DNA of 19,445 nucleotides from JBAWZR01 sp037142915 (GTDB lineage: Bacteria > Patescibacteriota > Minisyncoccia > Moranbacterales > UBA1568), in the NCBI GenBank assembly GCA_037142915.1, contig JBAWZR010000012.1:1-19445 (forward strand), in the 5' to 3' direction. The translations under genes and the position numbers were made by a program. Positions 6,889 through 14,685 of the stretch are shown here, one piece after another; the stretch's first letter is position 1, and the number at the start of each line of letters is the position of its first letter. The notes under the pieces are model-generated. The model had not been told where the DNA came from. It saw nothing but the letters and a program-made list of their open reading frames with translations, and did not search any database.

Positions 6889-7344
6889 ATGTATTTCAAA
6901 AACATCATCGGCGAATTCAAAAAGTTCGCCATGCGAGGGAGCGTAATCGATATGGCAGTCGGTATCGTCATCGGTGGATCTTTCGCCAAAATTGCCAACT
7001 CGCTCGTGACGGATGTCATCCTACCGCCGATTGGCCTCGCTCTGCACAGAGTTGACTTCTCCAATCTCTTCATTAATTTATCAGGCACGGACTACAACTC
7101 ACTGACAGATGCCCAAGCCGCCGGGGCGCCCACCATCAACTACGGTCTCTTCCTCAACAATACCATCAGCTTTTTCATTATCGCCTTCGCTCTCTTCCTC
7201 CTCATCAAGCAGGTCAACAAAATCCGCGGTGAGGAGAAGAAAGCAAAAACTGTCGCCTGCCCACACTGCTTCAGCAAGATTCCTACCAAAGCCACCCGCT
7301 GCCCCTTCTGCACTTCAAAACTCCTCGAGAAACCTGCTAAGTAA
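6889..7344 (+). CDS. mscL: Large-conductance mechanosensitive channel MscL with C-terminal zinc ribbon
   Basis: MscL opens under membrane tension and releases solutes during osmotic downshock. The 151-residue protein begins with the amphipathic N-terminal helix, then TM1 with AMRGSVIDMAVGIVIGGSF (14-32) and VTDVILPPIG (40-49), a periplasmic loop (about 53-85), and TM2 NNTISFFIIAFALFLLIKQVN (90-110). Instead of the usual C-terminal helix bundle there is a zinc ribbon with C124, C127, C138 and C141 (CPHC, ten residues, CPFC). MscL proteins with such a tail exist in other bacteria as far as I recall. The leader is A/T-only before the ATG, with no Shine-Dalgarno sequence. The gene converges on the ATPase gene. 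Confidence 0.95.
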   Translation: MYFKNIIGEFKKFAMRGSVIDMAVGIVIGGSFAKIANSLVTDVILPPIGLALHRVDFSNLFINLSGTDYNSLTDAQAAGAPTINYGLFLNNTISFFIIAFALFLLIKQVNKIRGEEKKAKTVACPHCFSKIPTKATRCPFCTSKLLEKPAK

Positions 7345-7351
7345 AAAGGTT

Positions 7352-7393
7352 AAAAAAAAGAAAAACCACTCTGTTAGAAGTGGCTTTCTTTTT
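7352..7393. terminator. Bidirectional terminator between mscL and the ATPase gene
   Basis: CCACT pairs with AGTGG around a short loop, and the A-rich left flank (with one G) pairs with the T-rich right flank (with one C). This gives a long hairpin that ends in U-rich tails on both strands. It lies between two converging stop codons, at 7344 and 7408. Confidence 0.7.
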
Positions 7394-7407
7394 AGATAAA
7401 ACGCTGA

Positions 7408-9906
7408 TCAGTCAAGCTTGGGACTGCCGATACTGGAGCGTTCGAGGATTTCGCGATTGACGATATTGGTATCGCGGCCATAGCGAAGGCGTGAGAGTTG
7501 CTTGAAATAATAAGCCAGCTCGGCATCCCCGTGTGTCGGCGGCATCCCCTGCATACTGAATGGTTTGGTGAGCTCATTGTTCATTAGGACGCGCGCAAAA
7601 CAATGGAAGTTATCGACATTCACCAATTCGTTCGCCGTAAAAATCGGTGCGAATTGTTTTTCGAGGAACTCGGCATCCTCGGGACCAACCCGAAACGCAA
7701 ACATTGAACCGACATTGCCAAACACCGCTTTGGAAATCTCTTCTTTTAATTGGCCAATGAATTGGTGCGCCAAAAGGAGAACGAGATGATACTTGCGCGC
7801 CTCAGAGAGAATCTGCGCGATCGAATTGGTCGTGACATTTTGAAACTCATCGAGATAGAGGTAAAAGTCCCGACGCTGGCTCTCGTCAGCGATATCTACC
7901 CGCGACAGTCCCGCCATCAAAATTTTACCCACCACCACCATCCCGAGCAAACGCGCGTTGATCTCCCCGATTTTCCCCTTGGAAAGATTGATGAGAAGGA
8001 TCTTGCCACTATCCATAATCTCGCGAAAGTTGAGTGTTGATTTTTGTTGGGCGATGATTGGCCGCATCATATCGTTCGAGATGAAAGTCGTCAACTTCGA
8101 AGTGATATACGGTACCATATTGGCGAGCGAGGCTTCCCCGCCAGCCTTCTCCGCTTCCTTGGTCCAAAAGTCCACTACGGTCGGACTCTTACATTTAGAG
8201 AGTTTATATTTACGAAAATCCGGATCTGAGAGCACTTTGGAAATCTCGAGCAAAGTCGAACCACTGTCTGGATCATCCATAATGAGCAGCATCGCGTTCC
8301 GTATATATTGCTCGAACATCGGACCACCCGTCGCCTTGAGGTCATACAATTGATCGAAAATCCCGATCATTTCATTAATCACGAAGGTCTTCTGCTCCGG
8401 ATGTGCCGGATCATACTCCAACATATTCAACCCAAACGGTCGCTCTGTATCAGAGGGATCGAACACAATCACATCTTCCGCTCGCTCCCGTGGTATCGAC
8501 ATCAGGATATCCTCGATCGCATCGCCATGGGGATCGATGAAACAGAATCCCCTCCCCTCACGCGCATCCTGCTTGGCCAGTTCTTGGAGGAAGACCGACT
8601 TACCAACACCCGTCTGACCAATGACATAGCTGTGGCGACGGCGATCCTTCTCTGTGATACGGATACTCGTTTTCGCACCACGATATTCGTTGAAACCTAA
8701 CAAAATACCTTCGGCAGGAACATTGACTGGTGGTGGTGAGGCGCCCGCCTTGAGCCATTTGATCTTCGGTGTGCTCGTGGTCGAAATAGGCAGATGGAAA
8801 AAGCTCGCTATTTCCTCGGTGTTCAATATCATCGCATTTCCCTCATCGAACGATCGGAAAATATAATCGAACACAAACCGCCTTAAGGCATTCTGTTTAA
8901 AACGGCATCGGACATCAAAATGATTTACTTCTGGATTGGCAAACTGAGAAAAAGCGCTCTCGATATGCGCCAATATATCCTCCGCCCGCTCCCGACTGGC
9001 CGCCGATGTCAACAGGCGGATATTCACCTTGAATGCCGGTTTACTCGCTTTATGATCGATTGTCTTCACTAACTCCTGCTCTTCGGGTGTCAAAACGACC
9101 TGTTTTTTTTCATTGGAGGAATCCTTTTTGTCGGAAGAAAGCAGAGCCGTGGCTATCGTTTTGCCCACTTCATTACCGAAGTCCCTCAACAACGAATCAG
9201 AATACGCATCTTTCAATCGTTGACCGCTCTGCATTTTTTGAGCGATATCGCGAGAGAGACTCCGCCAACTCTCCGCCACCGGAGCGAGCACTATCTGTAT
9301 CACCGCTCCCTCACTCTCGGTATCGAGGCGACTGAGCGAGTTGGATAGCTCATTGAGCGGGTCGACATCCATCGTCTCGTATGTCCGAAGTGGCAACGCA
9401 TGTGTCTTGTTCAGACCCAAAATCGATGCGGCCGTCACGCTGTTCGGAGAGAAAATCGTATAGTCATCGACTTTCTCCATCACCGAATCGGGGAAAAAAC
9501 TACTCACCTGCTTCTCGATATGTTCGCGAAACCGTTTCGGCACGCCCAAATAGAAAAAAATTTCTTCGCTCGTCGAAGGATTGGCCATCTCGAACACTAC
9601 GGTCGGCGGATCATACAAGAGCTTCTTCCACCACGCAAGCGGAATCTTGAAATGAGAGAGTGACCCCAAGAGTTGCTCCATCGAACCGATCTCCTCCCGC
9701 CATTCATCGGGGCGTTTTTGAGAGTCATCTTTGGTCGCTTTCGGTCGCACGAGCTTTATCACTTCGAGATCGGTATTGATCGAACGGTTAACCTCCAAAC
9801 GGAAACCGAGCCACGCCCGCAACACCAACATCACCCCCGTCACCAGAGCCACCAAACCAAAAACAAGCGTCAACAATAAAAATAGATTATTCAAAGAAAA
9901 ACTCAT
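7408..9906 (-). CDS. Membrane-anchored T4SS/HerA-like ATPase (DUF87/TraG-type)
   Basis: An 832-residue protein. One membrane helix (about 5-30) is followed by a large domain I cannot name (about 40-410), then a RecA-like motor with Walker A GQTGVGKS at 430-437, FIDPHGD shortly after, and Walker B YLYLDEFQN near 681-688. A late HQFIGQL segment and a C-terminal MPPTHGDAELAYYFKQLSRLRYG follow. The layout resembles TraG/TraD/VirB4-related coupling ATPases and HerA, which pump DNA or protein. The ATG at 9906 is chosen because the frame continues upstream to 10029 only through the palindromic repeat, whose translation (LDSRLRGNDK) is a known kind of false extension. It is the last of four minus-strand genes. 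No Shine-Dalgarno sequence is visible; TATAAA lies close upstream. No relaxase or pilus gene is in view, so true conjugation is not supported. Confidence 0.88.
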   Translation of the reverse strand: MSFSLNNLFLLLTLVFGLVALVTGVMLVLRAWLGFRLEVNRSINTDLEVIKLVRPKATKDDSQKRPDEWREEIGSMEQLLGSLSHFKIPLAWWKKLLYDPPTVVFEMANPSTSEEIFFYLGVPKRFREHIEKQVSSFFPDSVMEKVDDYTIFSPNSVTAASILGLNKTHALPLRTYETMDVDPLNELSNSLSRLDTESEGAVIQIVLAPVAESWRSLSRDIAQKMQSGQRLKDAYSDSLLRDFGNEVGKTIATALLSSDKKDSSNEKKQVVLTPEEQELVKTIDHKASKPAFKVNIRLLTSAASRERAEDILAHIESAFSQFANPEVNHFDVRCRFKQNALRRFVFDYIFRSFDEGNAMILNTEEIASFFHLPISTTSTPKIKWLKAGASPPPVNVPAEGILLGFNEYRGAKTSIRITEKDRRRHSYVIGQTGVGKSVFLQELAKQDAREGRGFCFIDPHGDAIEDILMSIPRERAEDVIVFDPSDTERPFGLNMLEYDPAHPEQKTFVINEMIGIFDQLYDLKATGGPMFEQYIRNAMLLIMDDPDSGSTLLEISKVLSDPDFRKYKLSKCKSPTVVDFWTKEAEKAGGEASLANMVPYITSKLTTFISNDMMRPIIAQQKSTLNFREIMDSGKILLINLSKGKIGEINARLLGMVVVGKILMAGLSRVDIADESQRRDFYLYLDEFQNVTTNSIAQILSEARKYHLVLLLAHQFIGQLKEEISKAVFGNVGSMFAFRVGPEDAEFLEKQFAPIFTANELVNVDNFHCFARVLMNNELTKPFSMQGMPPTHGDAELAYYFKQLSRLRYGRDTNIVNREILERSSIGSPKLD

Positions 9907-9945
9907 ACTTTTTGTTTTATAGCTACACTCACCATTTAGTATTTT

Positions 9946-10097
9946 GTCATTCCCGCGAAGGCGGGAATCCAGAACCCACAAGACTGTATATAACAACAAA
10001 ATAAACTGAAGAAATAAAAAGTCTTGCAACCTTTAATCTGTTTCCGAATTTATATTAAGTGCAGTGGTACCTGGATTCCCGCCTTCGCGGGAATGAC
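9946..10097. repeat. 152-bp element bounded by 27-bp inverted repeats (MITE- or REP-pair-like)
   Basis: The 27 bases at 9946-9972 recur exactly, inverted, at 10071-10097. Each end is itself a near palindrome with the core ATTCCCGCGAAGGCGGGAAT, in which ATTCCC and GGGAAT flank eight bases, as in dRS3-type and other widespread REP-like repeats. The 98-base interior is AT-rich and codes for nothing. No clear target-site duplication is visible. It sits between the 138-residue gene and the ATPase gene, on the likely path of one transcript. A weak extended -10 (TGT then TATATA, minus strand, 9987-9995) lies inside and could promote the ATPase gene. Confidence 0.85.
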
Positions 10098-10105
10098 ACA
10101 GCTCT

Positions 10106-10522
10106 TTATTCTTTCTCTATCAAGCCCTTGGTAATCAATGTATCATAGAGATGATTCGCCAATTGATCATGCACCTGATCCAGCACATAAAAATCCAATT
10201 TCCGCGCGACCTGCACCGCATACACCACACCCTTCAACTCCGCCAGTTGCACCAAACGCTCCACCTGCACTTGCATATCCTCGATGGCAACGATCGCCTT
10301 AGCGTCCAAATCAACAGTAGAAGCATCGTCAGCCGTCACTGTTGATTTGCTCTGCACCTGGGTGATAATCTGTTGATACAACTGCTCACTCTTGCCCTCG
10401 GCTCGCTCGGGACTCTTCTCGGCAATCGCTGCCGAATGAGGAATTTCTTGGGCATTTTTTTTCTCCTGAGTCTGTTCCGCCAAAGCCTCCGCCTGTTGCT
10501 GTACTGTCAAAATTTCTGCCAT
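10106..10522 (-). CDS. Small soluble protein of unknown function, third gene of the ATPase cluster
   Basis: A 138-residue acidic protein with no membrane segment. Residues 1-60 are Gln/Glu/Ala-rich and probably disordered or helical. Residues 70-138 look like a compact helical domain: VERLVQLAELKGVVYAVQVA, then RKLDFYVLDQVHDQLANHLY and a final LITKGLIEKE. I cannot assign a family. I have an impression of similar short proteins beside T4SS-like ATPases in other CPR genomes, but cannot verify it. The gene follows the 1362-residue gene by 61 bases and has its own extended -10 in that gap. An adaptor for the ATPase is a guess from position only. Confidence 0.8.
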   Translation of the reverse strand: MAEILTVQQQAEALAEQTQEKKNAQEIPHSAAIAEKSPERAEGKSEQLYQQIITQVQSKSTVTADDASTVDLDAKAIVAIEDMQVQVERLVQLAELKGVVYAVQVARKLDFYVLDQVHDQLANHLYDTLITKGLIEKE

Positions 10523-10566
10523 AAGAATATCATTCAGTATTATTTTTCACACACTTACACAATTTC

Positions 10567-10575
10567 AGTATACCA
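10567..10575 (-). promoter_or_regulatory. Possible internal extended -10 promoter for the 138-residue gene
   Basis: The minus strand reads TGG (10573-10575) then TATACT (10567-10572), the same nine bases as at 3097-3105, about 45 bases before the ATG at 10522. No convincing -35 is seen. It could drive the 138-residue gene and the ATPase gene separately from the large genes upstream. Confidence 0.45.
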
Positions 10576-10583
10576 CACGACCA

Positions 10584-13500
10584 CTAGTTCTTTTTATTTT
10601 TCTTGTTTTTCTCTACCTGCAACTTTTTGGCTGCATCTCTCTTTACTCTTGCTTCTGCATCTCTCTTGACCTTTGCGGATTTTGCTGTCGCCTCTGCTTC
10701 CGCACGTGCCGCTGATTTCAAAACTTTTTCTTGTTGTTTTTGTTCCCGTTCCTTCTGCTTCTTTGCTTTCTGTTCACTCTCTTTCCGCAACATCTCACTC
10801 GCTTTCTGTTTTGGAGGAACTTGTTTTTTAGGATTTTTTATTTGCTTTTCAAATACATTTACCGCTTTGATGATTTCTTCTTTTTTCTTCGGGTCAACTT
10901 CGTGAGCGGCCGCATCACTCACCTCATGAATCACTTGTGCCAAAGACTTTTTCCTCCGGAACCGCAAGAGAGAATATCCCAATGCACCAATCAATGTAGC
11001 CTCAAGGACTAACAATGCCGTATTAAAACTCTTCCCAAAAGTTTTCTCGATCGCTTCACTGTCAACTGAAGAAGTCTCGGCTAAAGATTTCAAGAGTTCA
11101 GGCTTTTGCAAAGTAGAGCCGGCAAGTGCTGAGTCAAGCATTTCTTTAAATGTTTGCGCATATGTTTGATGCACTCCTTGTTCAATGGCCGATTGAGCAG
11201 CTATCGCATCAAGAGCCTTATTGTCGGTCGTGAAAGGTTGCTCAAATATGGCTGACGGCGTCACCACTTCTTGAGGAAGTAAGTTTTCTGTCACACTCGG
11301 AAGAACCTTGTCCTGTAGATCTGAAACATCGGGCTGAATAATATCTGGCACACTCATACGAGTCTCGACTGGGTGCAGGATAGGAACAGCAGACTGCGGA
11401 ACAGATGCGCTTGTAGGGACGGCTGTAGCAGCTTGTTCAGCGAGTGATGCAGGAGGCGTAGCAGTATGAGGCAGCACCGTCCGAGCGATATGAATTGCTT
11501 CGTGCCCTCTCGTCGGGATCGTGTTCAGTTCGAGAATCTCAGGACGACCATTGACTATCCGCATATCTAGATCAGCACTGCGAATATGATCGAGTTGGTG
11601 GAGTTGTGAAGCCCCCAAATGATGTTCCTTAGCAAAGGCCAACACGGCCCGGTGCGCCAACTTGCCCGCCTCGGCATGCGAAACACCTTGATCGTGCATC
11701 AATTGCTTGATCATCTCGCCCTCAATACTCTTCCCACTAATATGCTGAACATCAAGCGGAATCTTAATATCAATATGCGCCGGAATCATTTCAGACGATT
11801 GAGGAATTGCAGCCGGAGCGAATTGTTGAGTCGCCTCTGGAGTTACGACCCCTTGAACCGGTGATACGACAGATTTCAAATTATTCTCATTCAATACTTT
11901 TGCAAGCTGTTCTTTCTGCGCTACGCCGAGTACTGCCACGCTATCTGCTTTACCATCGAGATGATGCGCCCAATCGAAAAACCCATGATCCCAAGCCGCA
12001 CGCAAAGCGACACTGGCAGTAGCAGCTCCAAGACCAATTGCAGCACCCTTCGCCAGCATGCCTATTTTATATTTCGTTCGCGCATCATTGATAGACACTT
12101 CCCTGTGGTCCAAGAAACGCTCCAAACGAGTCAAGGTTGATTCTTCACCAATGCTATCGGAGGCATATATCTCAGCTCGTGCCAACACACTCAATAGTTG
12201 CATCTGCTGCCCCACCCGAATTGATTGGGTATCAATAGTTTCCTGATTCTTTTCGTCATTCGTTGTTTTTCCATCAAACGAAATCAAACCTTCTTCGAGT
12301 TTTCGTTTCGTATATTCAAGTCGAGTCTTAATTTTGGCTCGCATCTCACTTTTTTCTTGATCATTCTTCAGGGAATCATAGGCATTTACCAATTCAGCCA
12401 ATCGCTCCTCCGCCCGATAACTCTTCAATATATTTTTTGCTGTTTTTTTCTCACCGACTTCACCTTTCAATCGTGACTTTTTGTCTTGCTTGACGAGATT
12501 CTCCTTCGCCTGACGCCAACCCCGCCAAGCCCCAAATCCGGCACCAGCCAACGGTGCGGCCGCCAAACCGATGCCTGCAACGACCGTCGACCGAGCAGCA
12601 CCTAGAACAAAATAGATGATATTTTCCTTCTGAGTTCCCGCTTGCACCTCTCGCCATAAACTTTTATAAACACGATTGATCACGCCTTGATCAGCCAACT
12701 CGATAATCGCATTTTCGGCATCGGGATATTGATTGAAAAACCGTTGCATCTCGATATGGTATTCTGCCTGATTCACTGCCTCGAGAAAATCCTCCGCTTT
12801 CCCTGCTTTCATCAAAACCCCTCGAACATCCCTCTGAAGAAATTGCCCAAGTAGAGCTGCCTTCGCCCCATTCAAAGCATCTTTCGCCTCACCATACTGT
12901 TTCTTCTGCTCCTTGGTCGCCTCTGGATATGCATACTCGCGAGGAATACCCGACAATGCTCGTGCAGCGGACTGGAAATTCTTCACCGATTCCCCCGACT
13001 CTGACTCAAGAAGAAACTTGAATTTCGGATCACTGATATCCAGAAAATCTACCTGTACTTTACCGTCTTTATCAAAAGAAGCATTTGGTCCCGCTTTGGC
13101 GCTCTCAATCAATTTTTGCAACGTTTCGCCGTGCATCGCCAATCCACCCGCCTGCAATTGTTGGGCGGTTGTTTTTTCTTGCTTGGCAATCTGATAGGTA
13201 TGTGTGAAACCCTTCCAAATTTTTCCCAATACCTGACCACTTCTTTTCAATAAATTTCCTTCTGTTTGTTTGCCCATCTCCGCATCGAGCTTGTCACTCG
13301 CCTCCTCGTGTATTCGACCGAGTGTCAACTGGCGCAAGTTTTCCAGTGCAAGTGCCTGTTGCGACGGCTCAAGACCTTCAAATCCCAACGATCGCAAATC
13401 TTCTCGCGTCAAACCAAACTCTTTCTGCATTGTTTCAGAAAAATTACTTTCTTTCGTTTCGGTTTCAGTCGGCTTGGATGACTCAATTGGTTCTGATTTT

Positions 13501-14672
13501 TTAACCGGCGTTGGCTCAACAGATTGTTTCACTGGTTCAGGTTGTACAACCGGATCGGGCGTTGTACTTGTTTTTAGCGGTTCGTTTTGTGGAGTTGGTT
13601 TAGGCGTTGGCTTGGAAATTGGTTCGACTGGTGCGGCTTGGATTATTGTTTCAGCTGGTTTTGTTTGTAGTACTGGTTCAGGAGTTGGCTCAACCGGTTT
13701 TGCAGTAGCGTTTTCAGTGAGTTCTTTTTTTCGCTTTACCAATCCATGTATCGTCACTCGAAGCTTATCTAGATACCGCTCAGTTTCTTCTATTTCTTTC
13801 TTGCGTGCTATTTGTTCTTGATTTCCCGTTTCAAAAGTGTCTCCTTTTAATCTAAACCTCATTTTTAAGTCTTTTTTTTGTTCTTCGTATGTTTGTTCTG
13901 CCAACTTGAGTCGATCCAATCTTTCTCGGCCGCTCTTCGCCCAATCTGAAGATTCTACTAACGCTGCTTCTACTTCTGCCAAATTCAAATGTTCAAAAGA
14001 AGGGATTTTTTCTGTTGGTTCTGCTTGAAGCACTACTTTGACTGCCTCTACTTTCGGATCTGGTTCATCTACCAACTCCGCCACGACCGGCTCTGCTGGA
14101 ATTTCTACTTTTACTGCTTCTACTATATCTTCTATTTTTTCTTTCTTTCCAGTCTTGTTCAAAGAAGGTGCTTTCTTAACTGCCTCTACTATGGCAGCCG
14201 CCGCCTGCTCGCGAAATTTCATACGTTCACTTTCAGCACGCTCGCTTAATGATTGTAAATCTTGTATATATTTCTTTTTTTGATTTTCTTTTTCTAAAAA
14301 AGACTCTCCAATTGCCCGCGATTGTTCACTTAATATTTCGAGTTGTGCTCGAGTTGTTTGCAGTGTCGCTCTCAGCCACCTCACTCGTTCTAATTCTTTA
14401 GCATTCAACTTATCTGTTCTTTGTGCCAACTGTTTTAATTCTTCAATAAATTTTCCGTATTGTTTTTTAAGAATTGTTTTTACGGTGCTCACATTCTGAT
14501 ATTCTTCCCCATCTGATGTAGACGATATTTCGTGCATCTGCTCCTCAACAGAATTCCATTCCGACGGGAAAACCCCATATGGAGTTTTATAATCGCCCAT
14601 AGGTAAAAACGTGCCAGCATCATCTACTGGTTCTGGCCCATATTCCTGCTTGATGACTTGCTCATCACTCAT
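10584..14672 (-). CDS. Giant coiled-coil membrane protein of unknown function (1362 residues)
   Basis: No known family is recognised. Predicted parts in order: acidic N-terminus; coiled coil (about 60-165); two imperfect VEAVKV repeats (about 183-225); second coiled coil (about 245-315); Pro/Thr/Glu linker with EPTPEPV- and KPTPKPTP-type repeats (about 320-405); a helical globular part (410-680); a Gly/Ala-rich hydrophobic stretch (about 680-715); basic helical part to 865; membrane helix (867-890); a 310-residue, largely Ala/Pro/Ser/Thr-rich domain with a His-rich patch (about 990-1030); membrane helix (1215-1236) closed by RFRRKK; and a Lys/Glu/Gln-rich coiled tail ending KNKKNKKN. The positive-inside rule suggests both termini are cytoplasmic, 900-1212 is outside, and 680-715 is a hairpin. 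It begins 13 bases after the 441-residue gene. A scaffold for the downstream ATPase is inferred. Confidence 0.85.
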   Translation of the reverse strand: MSDEQVIKQEYGPEPVDDAGTFLPMGDYKTPYGVFPSEWNSVEEQMHEISSTSDGEEYQNVSTVKTILKKQYGKFIEELKQLAQRTDKLNAKELERVRWLRATLQTTRAQLEILSEQSRAIGESFLEKENQKKKYIQDLQSLSERAESERMKFREQAAAAIVEAVKKAPSLNKTGKKEKIEDIVEAVKVEIPAEPVVAELVDEPDPKVEAVKVVLQAEPTEKIPSFEHLNLAEVEAALVESSDWAKSGRERLDRLKLAEQTYEEQKKDLKMRFRLKGDTFETGNQEQIARKKEIEETERYLDKLRVTIHGLVKRKKELTENATAKPVEPTPEPVLQTKPAETIIQAAPVEPISKPTPKPTPQNEPLKTSTTPDPVVQPEPVKQSVEPTPVKKSEPIESSKPTETETKESNFSETMQKEFGLTREDLRSLGFEGLEPSQQALALENLRQLTLGRIHEEASDKLDAEMGKQTEGNLLKRSGQVLGKIWKGFTHTYQIAKQEKTTAQQLQAGGLAMHGETLQKLIESAKAGPNASFDKDGKVQVDFLDISDPKFKFLLESESGESVKNFQSAARALSGIPREYAYPEATKEQKKQYGEAKDALNGAKAALLGQFLQRDVRGVLMKAGKAEDFLEAVNQAEYHIEMQRFFNQYPDAENAIIELADQGVINRVYKSLWREVQAGTQKENIIYFVLGAARSTVVAGIGLAAAPLAGAGFGAWRGWRQAKENLVKQDKKSRLKGEVGEKKTAKNILKSYRAEERLAELVNAYDSLKNDQEKSEMRAKIKTRLEYTKRKLEEGLISFDGKTTNDEKNQETIDTQSIRVGQQMQLLSVLARAEIYASDSIGEESTLTRLERFLDHREVSINDARTKYKIGMLAKGAAIGLGAATASVALRAAWDHGFFDWAHHLDGKADSVAVLGVAQKEQLAKVLNENNLKSVVSPVQGVVTPEATQQFAPAAIPQSSEMIPAHIDIKIPLDVQHISGKSIEGEMIKQLMHDQGVSHAEAGKLAHRAVLAFAKEHHLGASQLHQLDHIRSADLDMRIVNGRPEILELNTIPTRGHEAIHIARTVLPHTATPPASLAEQAATAVPTSASVPQSAVPILHPVETRMSVPDIIQPDVSDLQDKVLPSVTENLLPQEVVTPSAIFEQPFTTDNKALDAIAAQSAIEQGVHQTYAQTFKEMLDSALAGSTLQKPELLKSLAETSSVDSEAIEKTFGKSFNTALLVLEATLIGALGYSLLRFRRKKSLAQVIHEVSDAAAHEVDPKKKEEIIKAVNVFEKQIKNPKKQVPPKQKASEMLRKESEQKAKKQKEREQKQQEKVLKSAARAEAEATAKSAKVKRDAEARVKRDAAKKLQVEKNKKNKKN

Positions 14673-14685
14673 ACAAAATTTTCAA

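Noticed and set aside
9907..10029. N-terminal extension of the ATPase reading frame to 873 residues
   Set aside because: The extra 41 residues are a translation of the inverted-repeat element (LDSRLRGNDK is what this repeat encodes); the membrane helix and natural start MSFSLNN follow at 9906.
13270..13821. 183-codon Ser/Gly-rich plus-strand open frame
   Set aside because: It is the reverse of the Pro/Thr/Glu-rich linker of the giant protein; its repeats are explained by that linker.
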